Shown: one piece after another, positions 49,701 through 57,820 of the stretch
Layout: every line of letters begins with the position of its first letter
Numbering within the stretch: position 1 is the stretch's first letter
NCBI GenBank assembly: GCA_947166305.1
Contig: CAMVDV010000012.1
Span: 1 to 64,000, forward strand
From: an uncultured Prevotellaceae bacterium
GTDB taxonomy: Bacteria > Bacteroidota > Bacteroidia > Bacteroidales > Bacteroidaceae
Reading direction: 5' to 3'
Length of the DNA stretch: 64,000 nt
The notes under the pieces: generated by a model
Database searches by the model: none
What the model saw: only the letters and a program-made list of their open reading frames with translations
What the model was told of the DNA's origin: nothing
Made by a program: the position numbers and the translations under genes

Positions 49701-50472
49701 CATGCTCGTGCCCGTCATAGCAATTGTATGTGTCCTGCATCAGCTCCCACTCAAGCTTCGTGTTGCGGGGAATAGCTTTCATGTTGACGGTCTTCTTTGT
49801 GCCGTTGCTGAGGGTGTAAGTGCAGGAGTGTGCGGGAATGGTGGCTTTCGTCTTTTCGGGGTACTCATGGAATTTGACGACCTGCGCCATCGCCGTTGCC
49901 ACGCAGCCAGAAGCAGGATAAGCCTGTGTGCCGTCTTCTTTGTAGTACAGCGGGCAGGTGAGGTTGTAGGGGTGTCCCTGGTTCCATCTTGTGGTGAGCA
50001 GTTCGCCGATGCTGTGCTTGGTGGCCTGCACTTTGTTGCGTTTCCTTAGGATGGGGTCGTTTGGCTGGATGTCGTTCTTGACGATGTAGTCAATCTGGTC
50101 GGCGTAGAGCTGAAGCCACGAACGCATGTTTTCGGGAATGTTGTCGGGGTCGAAAGAGCCTTTGTCCACATATCCGAGGATAGGTTCTGTGCGGTCGTCG
50201 GCCGAGACGATGACGTAGCCGCCGTCGTCTCCGGCGTTGAAGACATAGAATGCGTCGTCCCAGTTCTTTCCTGTGGACGTTGATGCCTTGGCCTTTGCCC
50301 TCGACGGGCTGCCGGTGTTCTCGCTTGTCGGGGCGATGCCCTTTCCCTTGGCTGTCAGGAAAGACTTGGCCGTGTAGAGCGCGGCTTGACGGCCCACGGG
50401 TTCTGCTGCTGCGGTGAGTGCAAGGCAGGAGAGGAGGAGTGAGAGTGAAAGTTTGTGTGTCATGGTTAACAA
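46747..50472 (-). CDS. Secreted C10 (streptopain-like) cysteine protease 1
   Basis: A 1241-residue protein (or from M4, 50463) with a signal peptide to ~AAAE, residue 24. Residues ~25-135 are a Spi-type inhibitory prodomain (AALYTAKSFLTAKGK, AFYVFNAGDDGGYVIVSADDRTEPILGYVDKGSFDPDNIPENM). The C10 catalytic domain follows with C190 in YPASGCVATAMAQ, H342 in GGGHAFVVDGFDG and NLFHVNWGWGGGSNGYF. A long region of beta-sandwich, CARDB-like modules follows (~390-1180). The end (GRLYDLSGRKMQSG ... GIYITGGKKIAVK) resembles a type IX secretion sorting domain. It is the largest of the four paralogues and has a second beta module near the C-terminus that the others lack. It lies 47 bp after protease 2. 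Confidence 0.93.
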   Translation of the reverse strand: MLTMTHKLSLSLLLSCLALTAAAEPVGRQAALYTAKSFLTAKGKGIAPTSENTGSPSRAKAKASTSTGKNWDDAFYVFNAGDDGGYVIVSADDRTEPILGYVDKGSFDPDNIPENMRSWLQLYADQIDYIVKNDIQPNDPILRKRNKVQATKHSIGELLTTRWNQGHPYNLTCPLYYKEDGTQAYPASGCVATAMAQVVKFHEYPEKTKATIPAHSCTYTLSNGTKKTVNMKAIPRNTKLEWELMQDTYNCYDGHEHDRADTAVANLVFYCGQGVKMGYGGSSGASTAAARNFFVTYFGYDDCALWAWRGDYSIDQWFNLLYDELEQGYPILFSGHSSGGGHAFVVDGFDGDNLFHVNWGWGGGSNGYFLISILNPGDNSGIGASSSSDGYSMSNGALLNLRAPSDAKQESFARLSIDNVSVTNTSIRATFVNRTGASGSFNTNIVMLDDDGSFTPVTTTQTISGMVNGATQLKTFQLLRKLPEGHYKLSPASKLTTSKVWRPKYNLIDEYIDAVVDSAGIPKLTLRTPTREIVIDTITFPGNRVVGQQQEVKVTFRAPYDEYFELLHLMINDGDSTYFSKSQSMIAARGGETVDVSFFFTPKKTGTHTLMFCKNSNGDGKVAEGTMEVVSESEAVMAKLAVTSYTITNSSSNTIYGKRIVGKAAIKNQTAVDFHGKVRVQIWSQKFGESVAWSGGSRTVEVDIAAGKIATIDYEFEGLSEGYTYRLPIYYVNQSGNLSGGGLWDHGWSVNSGVLTWKNNGIIAGQAYRAALTAGTNICGLLADCKDFSRLMPNKNPNTIYAFAQGMELPKNADTVNYVLGNHAAHINLVREKPFYAPVNFEADTASFVFDFPDTESCNRWHAITMPFEADSIFVDGNYVSLDDTLKHFWIYEFAAQGNDNDVIFAPAKVLRANTPYIIAADTTMLGHAVEFRSFVVPFPKTGTDKMIVSSPQFKFHGTTIAPTMKNCYVMNNEGTAFEYKTTMTTVTGLTSYFTTNLPEETMPESLVLPEIPQVPVKDITLDESVAAPVLAGHFNSIRLKRTFDAGWNTVCLPFDVANVEEVFGEGAVVYEYSGFFEGELDFVATESIAAGKPYIIFVPNAISEDIVFADIDIAEESIVAGSVKRSGTEFCGTYLPIAASEWPTFCDADDIYVLSADGTVASLGQETGLNGFRAYFNASPEKEVTGINFYDDPTGIASIEADGNAKATAGRLYDLSGRKMQSGRVPRGIYITGGKKIAVK

Positions 50473-50519
50473 TAATTATAAATGTATGATAGTTTTGCTT
50501 GTTGAATGTTTGTCTGGGT

Positions 50520-53500
50520 TTATTCTTCGGCCATGATGTTGAGGATGCTGACGAAGTCTGCGATGTCCACCCGTCCGTCGTCGTTGACGTCGGCTGCCTC
50601 GTCGCTTGTTCCTTCGGCCATGACGTTGAGGACACAGACAGCATCTGCTATGTCAACTGCCGAGTCCTTGTTGATGTCGCCGACAAGTTCCTTCTTGGGG
50701 AGCGGCACCTCTGGCAGTTCGATGCTTGCGAGGCGTTCTGCATCGCCGAGCGAGGTGGTGAAGTATGCCGAAAGGCCTTTGAGCGTCTTGTTTGAGGTGA
50801 CGTACCTGAAGGCTGTACCCTCGGCGTTGAGGACGTAGCAGTCCTTGACGATCGGTGTCATCGTCGTGCCCAGGAAGCTGTAGTCGCCTGTGCTGACGCA
50901 GCTCGTCTCGTAGCCTGTCTGATAGATGGGTGCTTTGGTGGCGCGGAAGGTGACAGAGCGTCCGGCCATCGTGGAGTCGGCTGCGATGATGTAGGGCGTG
51001 TATCTGCGGAGCTCCTTGGCTGGGGTGAAGACGACCTTGCCATCGTCATCCTGCGAAGTGAACTCGTAGATCCAGACGTGTTCCAGTGTGTTGCCGAGCG
51101 AATAGGCCTTGTCGTCGATGAAGATGGAGTCGGCTGCGATGGGAGTGGTGAAGGTGTGCCAGCCTGTGCCCTTTTCCGTGTCGGGGAAAGTGTAGGTGAA
51201 GGTGGCAGTCTTGGCCTCGAAGCAGACGGGGGAGTAGAAGGCGTTGTCGCCGACGAAGTGTACGCTTTCGGCATCGCCGCTGGAGAGATTGGCTGCCGAG
51301 ACGATGACCACGTTCGATGAGTCGAGGCTTTCCGGCACGGTCATTCCCTTTGCAAAGGCATAGATGGTGTTTGGATTCTTGTTCGGCACCAGACGGTCGA
51401 TGTCGGAACAGTCGGCATAGAGGCCGCAGATGGTGGAGCTTGCCATGATATTGCTCTTGTGTGCCAGGCCGGCCACTGTGCCGTTGCCCTTCCAGGTCAC
51501 CAGGCCGTCCCTCACGGTGTACTTGTGGTCGGACCTGTCGCCGTTGGTCAGGCTGCCTTCCTGGTCGTGATAGTTGAAGGGAATGTAGTAGATGTGGTCG
51601 ACAAGGAGGGAGCTGAAGGCGAAACTGATGCTGGCTGCCTTGCCGGCTGCTATGTCGACATAGACGTCGTTGCCCGTCAATCCGTACATCACGCCTTCGC
51701 CTATCTTCTGCTGCCAACGGCCTACGTTGATAATTCCGTGGAAGTCTTCCGTCGAGTTGTTCTTGATGACGGCGCGACCAATGATGCGTTTGCCATAGAC
51801 GTCTGTGCCGGAAGCATTACTGATGGAGACTGACGAGACGGCAAGGTTAGCCTTGAGCTTGTCGGCCGTGCGGAATACCTCGAGCGAGCCTTGGCCCACC
51901 AGTTCGTTGCCTTTGTCGTCGGTGCTGAACCAGAGGTTGTAGATGCCGTCAGTCTCGGGGGTGAAGTAGAAGGAGACGGTGGTCGATTCGCCTACACCCA
52001 TGACGACTGTGGCGCGATTGCCTGTATAGGTCTTCGTATCGGTCTGGCTTGCCAGCAGATAGATTTCGCGATAGAATTCGTCGCCCGTGTTGCGGAAGGT
52101 CACTTTGAGTTCCTGTTCCTTGCCTGCGATGTGGTTGCCCGGGCAGATGATGGTGTCGATGACGATGTCGTTGCCCGGCTGTACCAAGCGAAGGGTGGGG
52201 ACTCCTGCCGAATCGACCACGGCCTCGATGTAACGGTTGTACATGTTATAGACCGGGAACCACTTCTGTCCCTTCTTCGACTTGCTGGCCGGCGAGAGCT
52301 TGTATGTGCCTTCGGGGAGCTTGCGGAGCAGTTGGTAGGTCTTCAGTTGGCGGCCATCTTTAGCCATCCTTGAGATGACTTGTGCGCTGCCCACGAGGGT
52401 GTAGCCGCTGTCGTCGTCGAGCTTGACGATGCCGGTGCTGAAGTCGTCCACGATGCCTGAATTGTTGACCCAGTTGCACCTGACGGATTTGCCGGTGACG
52501 CTGACGTTCTCGGCCGTGAGCCTCAGTCGCGGTTCGGTTTCCGTGCCGTCGGGGATGCGAAGGTTGACCAGGGCGCTTTGTCCCACGCAGTAGCCTCCGC
52601 TCGTGGCCTCCTCGCCCTTTTCGCCTGGATTGAGTATGCTGAGCAGGAAGTAGCCGTTGCTGCTGCCCCACCATCCCCAGTTGACGTGGAAGAGATTGCC
52701 GCCGTCGTAGCCGTCAATCACGAAGGAATGTCCGCCTCCGCCGTTGCTGAAGCCGGAATAGAAGATGGGATAGCCCTGGTCGAGCTCGTTGTAGAGGAGG
52801 TCGAACCACTGGTCGATGCTGTAATCGCCACGGTTGGCCATGTATGCCCGTTTGTCGAAGCCGAAGTAATTGACCAGAGCGTCGCGTGCATAGCCGGGCA
52901 CTGCGCCCGAACTTCCTCCGTAGCCCATCCTGACGGACTGGCCGATATAGTGGACGAAGTCGGCCACGGCGGTGTCCTGCCTGTTGTTGATGTGGTCGCT
53001 CTCCCAAGTTCCTGTGTAGGCATTGAGTATGTTGTCCCAGTCGATGACGGTGCCTGCGGGCACGAGGGGCGAGGTGGAGGTCTTCTTAGTGCCGTTGTTG
53101 AGCGTGTAAGTCATGGTGTGTGCAGGGATGTCGGCCACGGTCTGTGCGGGGTATCTGTAGTGGCTGACGACCTGACCCATTCCTATTGCCACGCATCCTG
53201 CCGCAGGGTAGTTCTCGTTGCCCTCGGGGGTGTAGTATTTCGGGCAGGTGAGGTTGTAGGGGAAGCCTTGGCCCCATCGCGTGACGAGGATGTCGGGGAT
53301 GCTGTGGCGGGCAGTCTGTGCCTTGCTCGGACGCTGCAGGAGTGGCGATGAGGGGTTGACGTTGTTGTCGATGATGTAGTTGATCTGCTCCTCGCAGGCC
53401 TGCATCCAGGCGCGCATGGCTTCGGGGATGTTGTCGGGGTCGAAGGAGCCTTGGTCCACATAGCCGAGGATGGGTTCGGTGCGGTCGTCGCCCGAGACGA

Positions 53501-53738
53501 TGACATAGCCTTGGTCTCCGCCGGCATTGAAGACGTAGAGTGGTTCATTGCCCTTGCTCTCCTCCGAGGAGGGGGCGGCAGATGCTCTCAGGCGGGCAGG
53601 CTGGGCCGTGATGATGCTTTTGCCCTTGCCCGCCATGAAGTCTTTGGCGGTGTAGAGGGCTGCCTGCTTGCCGATGGGACCGGCTGTGCAGGCAAGGGAG
53701 CAGAGGAACGCTCCGATGAATAGATAATGGTTTTTCAT
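50520..53738 (-). CDS. Secreted C10 cysteine protease 2 with C-terminal dockerin-like repeat
   Basis: A 1072-residue protein from the ATG at 53738 (MKNHYLFIGAFLCSLACTAG); the open frame upstream to 54104 covers the promoter and is not coding. It has a signal peptide, a Spi prodomain (~22-125), and a C10 domain with C182 (YPAAGCVAIGMGQ) and H337 (GGGGHSFVIDGYDG), then beta modules. Unlike proteases 1, 3 and 4 it ends in two F-hand calcium loops, DINKDSAVDIAD and DVNDDGRVDIAD, a type I dockerin-like pair, and has no YDLSGR/GIY sorting end. The promoter is at 53818-53848; protease 1 probably shares the transcript. Confidence 0.93.
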   Translation of the reverse strand: MKNHYLFIGAFLCSLACTAGPIGKQAALYTAKDFMAGKGKSIITAQPARLRASAAPSSEESKGNEPLYVFNAGGDQGYVIVSGDDRTEPILGYVDQGSFDPDNIPEAMRAWMQACEEQINYIIDNNVNPSSPLLQRPSKAQTARHSIPDILVTRWGQGFPYNLTCPKYYTPEGNENYPAAGCVAIGMGQVVSHYRYPAQTVADIPAHTMTYTLNNGTKKTSTSPLVPAGTVIDWDNILNAYTGTWESDHINNRQDTAVADFVHYIGQSVRMGYGGSSGAVPGYARDALVNYFGFDKRAYMANRGDYSIDQWFDLLYNELDQGYPIFYSGFSNGGGGHSFVIDGYDGGNLFHVNWGWWGSSNGYFLLSILNPGEKGEEATSGGYCVGQSALVNLRIPDGTETEPRLRLTAENVSVTGKSVRCNWVNNSGIVDDFSTGIVKLDDDSGYTLVGSAQVISRMAKDGRQLKTYQLLRKLPEGTYKLSPASKSKKGQKWFPVYNMYNRYIEAVVDSAGVPTLRLVQPGNDIVIDTIICPGNHIAGKEQELKVTFRNTGDEFYREIYLLASQTDTKTYTGNRATVVMGVGESTTVSFYFTPETDGIYNLWFSTDDKGNELVGQGSLEVFRTADKLKANLAVSSVSISNASGTDVYGKRIIGRAVIKNNSTEDFHGIINVGRWQQKIGEGVMYGLTGNDVYVDIAAGKAASISFAFSSLLVDHIYYIPFNYHDQEGSLTNGDRSDHKYTVRDGLVTWKGNGTVAGLAHKSNIMASSTICGLYADCSDIDRLVPNKNPNTIYAFAKGMTVPESLDSSNVVIVSAANLSSGDAESVHFVGDNAFYSPVCFEAKTATFTYTFPDTEKGTGWHTFTTPIAADSIFIDDKAYSLGNTLEHVWIYEFTSQDDDGKVVFTPAKELRRYTPYIIAADSTMAGRSVTFRATKAPIYQTGYETSCVSTGDYSFLGTTMTPIVKDCYVLNAEGTAFRYVTSNKTLKGLSAYFTTSLGDAERLASIELPEVPLPKKELVGDINKDSAVDIADAVCVLNVMAEGTSDEAADVNDDGRVDIADFVSILNIMAEE

Positions 53739-53817
53739 TAGATTTTTAATAGGTTGTCTTGGCGTTTTCTCGATGTTTTTGTGGTTGAAACGACCTCGTT
53801 TCAGGCCATTTTCCGTG

Positions 53818-53848
53818 CAAAGATACTTTTTTTTATCCACAAAACAAA
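53818..53848 (-). promoter_or_regulatory. Promoter for C10 proteases 2 and 1
   Basis: Minus strand: TTTG (53845-53848), a 19-nt spacer and TATCTTTG (53818-53825), ~80 bp before the protease 2 ATG. Confidence 0.8.
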
Positions 53849-54061
53849 ACAAAACTCTTTTTTTTATTGTAACAATCGGCGTTGCCGTCGCTCCCTGAGC
53901 TTGCGTGCCGAGAATTGTGGAGGAAAAAGCGATGGTCACTGGTGCAGAATGGCGTGCGAAAGCTCCGTCCGTTGGTGTGCGCGACGAACAATGCAGCATT
54001 ATGGCTCTATCCGAACGCCCTTTCCGGCATCGCCGCCGTCCGTTTTGCCCGAAACGGCGCA

Positions 54062-54127
54062 CGGTGTTGATTGCTGCATCATCATGAAGCAATTGCTTAT
54101 ACATGATGCAGCAATTGCTTCATCATG
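54062..54127. repeat. 22-bp array, three units with a palindromic core
   Basis: Units at 54062, 54084 and 54106 contain aattgct; units 2 and 3 hold the palindrome gcaattgc flanked by catgatg/catcatg. Sequence is unrelated to the acgtgt type, but period and head-to-tail layout are the same. The adjoining 53850-54060 shows nothing recognisable. Confidence 0.7.
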
Positions 54128-54189
54128 TACAAGCAACGAACACCCTACAGGGGTTTGGCCGACACAGAAGGTTGCCCATAAAAAAAAAG

Positions 54190-54226
54190 CGAGTCGGACG
54201 AAGTTGTCCGGCTCGCTTTTTTGCAG
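54190..54226 (-). terminator. Strong intrinsic terminator of C10 protease 3
   Basis: agcgagtcggac and gtccggctcgct pair as a 12-bp stem (one wobble) around a 6-nt loop, flanked by runs of A on one side and T on the other. It lies ~45 bp past the protease 3 stop and is U-rich in both directions. Confidence 0.9.
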
Positions 54227-54268
54227 ACGATGACTGCCTGTCTTGCCTCGTGATTCAGAGGCTTGGAA

Positions 54269-57200
54269 TCAGTAGAGGACTTTCTTTCCGCCGACGATGT
54301 AGATGCCGCGTGGCAATCTGCCGTTGGTCGTCGGCCGTTGACCATTGTCGTTTGAGCGATAAGGACTGATGATTTGCCGTCCGCTCAGGTCGTAGATGGC
54401 AGTTTCGCCATTCTTCATCCTCAATTCTCCGTTCGTAATCTCTGCGATGCCCGTCGGGTCTGCCGGCGCAACGGGAATGGCTGGCAGGGCAATGCTGTCG
54501 GGTCTCGTCTCCTCGGACAGGGTGGTGGTGAAGTAAGGAGCCATCGCATCGAGCGTCGTGAGGGTGGTCGTGTAGGAGAAGGACATTCCGTCGTCGCTCA
54601 GGACGTAGCAATCCTTCAGGCGCGGCGAGTAGGTGTTGCCGTGGAACTTCCAGGAGGGAGTGGAGACAAGCATCTTGTCGGCCCCCGTCTTGGTGAACTC
54701 TGCGTCGTGGGAGAGAACTTCGATGGTGCGCCCGGCCATCTCTATGTCGCCGGCAATGATGTAGGGTGTGTTTCCGCGCAGCGTTTTAGCCGGAGCGAAC
54801 ACGAGTTTGCCTGCACCTTTCTCAGCCCAGAATTCATAGATCCAGAAGTGCTTGAGCGTGTCGTCGAGACTGACGGGTTGGCCGTCGAGGAAGATGGAGT
54901 CGGCATCGAAGGGCATCGTGAAGGCGTGCCAGCGCGTGCCGTCCTCCGTCTCGGGGAAGGTGAAGGCATACGTCGCGGTGTCGGCCTTGAAGGAAACGGG
55001 AACGTAGTAAGGCTGGTCGGCCACAAGGTTGATGTGGTCGGCGTGTTTCCCGACGACCCAATTGCAGGTGTCGATGCCGATAGGGAGTTCCATGTCTGCA
55101 CCAAAGGCATAGATTGTGTTCGGATTGCGATTGGGTCTGAACCTGACGAACTTCTTGCTGCATTCGGCATAGACACCGCAGTAGGTGATAGGCGTTGAGA
55201 TTGTCGTGGCATACGCCTTGCCCAGGACGCTTCCATCTGGTTTCCAAGCGGCGATGCCTGCTCTCACAAACCATCCACCGAGGTCCCATACGCCGCCGTT
55301 GCCAAGCTCTCCGTCCTGATTGACGTAGGATGCGCTGATGTAGTATTTGTTGTTCTCGCTTAGCTCATCGAAGTTGAACTCCACGTCGGCTATCTTTCCT
55401 GCCATGATGTCGAGCTCGTAGGCGCAGCTCGAACCGCCCCAAGCTGAGCCGGAACCGTTGTATTGCGTCCAGACGGTCAGCCTGATGGCTCCGTGGAACT
55501 CGGTATTCTTGTTGTTCTTGATGCGGGCTTTGCCTACAATCCTGTTGCCATAGGCCGTGCCGTTGACAGCATTCGTGATGGTATAAGACACGACGGAGAG
55601 GTTGGCCTTCTGCGCTTCGGCTTCCGTGACGATTTCTATCGTGCCCTGCCCAAGGACTTGGCTGTCGTTCTGCCCTGTGCATAGCCACAGATTGTAGGTG
55701 CCTGTCTCCTCAGGCGTGAAGAAGTAGGAGACATCGACCGTTTCTCCCGGACGCACGGCAACCATCGATTTGCTCTCGGTGTAGACCTTTTGCTGCGTCT
55801 TGCTTGCGTAGAGATGCACTTCCTTGAAGTATTCTGCTCCATTGTTGCGGAACGTCACCTTCACCTCCTGCTGTTTTCCCACGATGCGTGTGCCGGGGAA
55901 GACGATGGTGTCGACGCTAACGCTCTCGCCCGTTGGGATGGGCTGCTTGAAGCTCAGGGCGACATTGCCGGAAGTGTCCACCACGGCCTCGATATACTGT
56001 GTCTCGAAGTCATACTCGACATTCCATTCGTTGCTTCTGATGGGCTTGCTTGCCGGAGAGAGCCTGTAGATGCCTTCGGGAAGCTTGTGAGCTATGAGGA
56101 AAGTCTTGTCGATGCTGTTGCCATGAGCCAAGCCTGTGATGGTCTGCTTAGTGCCCACCAGGGTGATGCTGTCGCCCTCGCCGAGCATCACGATGCCCGC
56201 ATGATAGCTTCCCGAAGTGCCTGTCCTGTTTGTGAACTTGGCCTTGACGGACGTAGCCGTGAGCGATACGTCGCTAATGGTGAGGTTTCCCTGCACCTTT
56301 GGCGTGCCGGGGACGCGCAGATTGAACAGGGCGCGTTGGTACATGCTGTAGCCATCGCTGCTGCTGCTTGCGCCGATGCCGCTGTTGTCGCCCGGGTTGA
56401 GGATGCTCACGAGGAACCATCCGTTGCTTCCGCCTCCCCATCCCCAGTTGACATGGAAGAGGTTGTCGCCGTCGAAACCGTCGAGCACGAAGGCATGGCC
56501 ACCGCCCGAGGAGAAACCGGACATGAGGACCGGGTAGCCTTGCCCTATCTCGTCGTAGATAAGGTTGAACCATTCGTCGATACTGTACTGGTAACGCTCG
56601 CCGACATAAGCACCGCTTGCAAAGCCGAAATACTTCGTGTAGGCCTCGGCGCTGAAGTTTGCGCCCGACGAGGGACCCCATCCCATCTGCACAGACTGCC
56701 CGCAGTAGAGCATGAGGTTGGCCACGGCGGAGTCAGCCCTGTCGTGTGCGTGCCCTTCATAGCAGTTGTATGTGTCGCGCATGTTGTCCCAGTCGATAAT
56801 CGTGTTGCGCGGTACAGCCTTGGCCGTCACGGACTTCCTGGTGCCGTTGGCAAGGGTGTAGTTGTTTGTGTGCGCGGGTATGATGGCTTTTGTCTTTTCG
56901 GGGAACCTGTAGAAGTTCATGACTTGTGCCATCGCCGTTGCCGTGCATCCTGTAGCCGGATATTGGTGTTCGACGTTGTCCTTATCGGTGTAGTAGTTCG
57001 GGCAAGTGAGGTTGTAGGGATGCCCTTGGTTCCATCTCGTGGTGAGGATTTCGCCGATGCTGTGCTTCGTGTAGGCCACCTTGTTGCGCTTCGTTAGGCG
57101 TGGGTCGCCAGGCTGTAGGTCGTTGTCCACGATGTACTTGATTTGGTCGGCATAGCCTTGCAGCCATGCACGCATGTTCTCGGGGATGTTGTCCGGGTCG

Positions 57201-57502
57201 AAGTTTCCCTTGTCCACATAGCCGAGGATTGGTTCGGTACGGTCATCGCCGGAAACGATGACATAGCCGCCCTCTCCGCCGGCATTGAAGACGTAGTAGT
57301 AGGACTCTTCCTGTCCTGTCTGTTGGGAGGCTGCCCCTTTCCTCGGGGCGTTGAAGGGCTTCTGCACGGCATCGATGCTCTTGCCTTTGGCCGTCATGAA
57401 GGCTTTGGCCGTGAAGAGTGCCGCCTGCTTGCCGACGGGTTCTGCCATGGCGGACAGGACAAAGCAAGCAGAAAGGATGGATAAGGTGATTCTTTTCATC
57501 AT
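54269..57502 (-). CDS. Secreted C10 cysteine protease 3
   Basis: A 1077-residue protein (M1 or M2), signal peptide to ~SAMAE. Prodomain ~22-128, C10 domain with C186 (YPATGCTATAMAQ) and H336 (GGGHAFVLDGFDG), then CARDB-like beta modules (GKQQEVKVTFRNNGAEYFKEVHLYAS). The C-terminal sorting-like end is YDLSGRQ...GIYIVGGKKVLY. Within it two segments, ITNGELRMKNGETAIY and YRSNDNGQRPTTNGRLPR, look repeat-derived and stretch the normally ~25-residue linker. It has its own promoter and terminator, so it is probably regulated apart from proteases 1 and 2. Confidence 0.93.
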   Translation of the reverse strand: MMKRITLSILSACFVLSAMAEPVGKQAALFTAKAFMTAKGKSIDAVQKPFNAPRKGAASQQTGQEESYYYVFNAGGEGGYVIVSGDDRTEPILGYVDKGNFDPDNIPENMRAWLQGYADQIKYIVDNDLQPGDPRLTKRNKVAYTKHSIGEILTTRWNQGHPYNLTCPNYYTDKDNVEHQYPATGCTATAMAQVMNFYRFPEKTKAIIPAHTNNYTLANGTRKSVTAKAVPRNTIIDWDNMRDTYNCYEGHAHDRADSAVANLMLYCGQSVQMGWGPSSGANFSAEAYTKYFGFASGAYVGERYQYSIDEWFNLIYDEIGQGYPVLMSGFSSGGGHAFVLDGFDGDNLFHVNWGWGGGSNGWFLVSILNPGDNSGIGASSSSDGYSMYQRALFNLRVPGTPKVQGNLTISDVSLTATSVKAKFTNRTGTSGSYHAGIVMLGEGDSITLVGTKQTITGLAHGNSIDKTFLIAHKLPEGIYRLSPASKPIRSNEWNVEYDFETQYIEAVVDTSGNVALSFKQPIPTGESVSVDTIVFPGTRIVGKQQEVKVTFRNNGAEYFKEVHLYASKTQQKVYTESKSMVAVRPGETVDVSYFFTPEETGTYNLWLCTGQNDSQVLGQGTIEIVTEAEAQKANLSVVSYTITNAVNGTAYGNRIVGKARIKNNKNTEFHGAIRLTVWTQYNGSGSAWGGSSCAYELDIMAGKIADVEFNFDELSENNKYYISASYVNQDGELGNGGVWDLGGWFVRAGIAAWKPDGSVLGKAYATTISTPITYCGVYAECSKKFVRFRPNRNPNTIYAFGADMELPIGIDTCNWVVGKHADHINLVADQPYYVPVSFKADTATYAFTFPETEDGTRWHAFTMPFDADSIFLDGQPVSLDDTLKHFWIYEFWAEKGAGKLVFAPAKTLRGNTPYIIAGDIEMAGRTIEVLSHDAEFTKTGADKMLVSTPSWKFHGNTYSPRLKDCYVLSDDGMSFSYTTTLTTLDAMAPYFTTTLSEETRPDSIALPAIPVAPADPTGIAEITNGELRMKNGETAIYDLSGRQIISPYRSNDNGQRPTTNGRLPRGIYIVGGKKVLY

Positions 57503-57574
57503 GTATGATATAATGTTTGTTTTTTATTTCGCCGCTGGGGTGTTGTCTGTTATGTTTGAAGGCGTAAATCTTTG

Positions 57575-57605
57575 CAAAGATAGTTTTTTTTTCTTTCGAG
57601 GCAAA
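57575..57605 (-). promoter_or_regulatory. Promoter for C10 protease 3
   Basis: Minus strand: TTTG (57602-57605), 19 nt, TATCTTTG (57575-57582), ~70 bp before the protease 3 start. Confidence 0.8.
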
Positions 57606-57727
57606 ATAATTGTCAATTTATTTGACTTTATCCTTTCTTTTTCCACTCAAACCCGAAGTGCGTGGGGCAGTGTGAAGCCAAACCTGAGCAATTCTGGGTG
57701 TTATCTCTGTCTGTCTCATCAGAAAAC

Positions 57728-57815
57728 GCCGCACGTGGAATTTGCAATTTCCGCGTGCGGCGTTTGCCTTTTCCGCGTGCGGCGTTTGTCATCTCCGCGT
57801 GCGGCGTTTTTGGGT
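57728..57815. repeat. 22-bp tandem array, four units (after C10 protease 4)
   Basis: Units begin at 57728, 57750, 57772 and 57794; the core is tccgcgtgcggcgtttgcc. The last three units are nearly identical and the first is diverged (acgtggaatttgca). The skeleton cgtg...gtttgcc matches arrays at 7146, 22520 and 44672. It ends 5 bp before the stop codon of protease 4. Confidence 0.93.
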
Positions 57816-57820
57816 GTCTG

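Noticed and set aside
53739-54104. N-terminal extension of C10 protease 2 to the ATG at 54104
   Set aside because: It would translate through the promoter at 53818-53848 and precede a perfect signal peptide at 53738.
55790-57097. A 435-codon open frame opposite C10 protease 3 (and similar ones at 10148, 14460, 19586, 46678, 49015)
   Set aside because: All mirror well-supported genes, show no domain pattern and have no promoter or ribosome-binding site.
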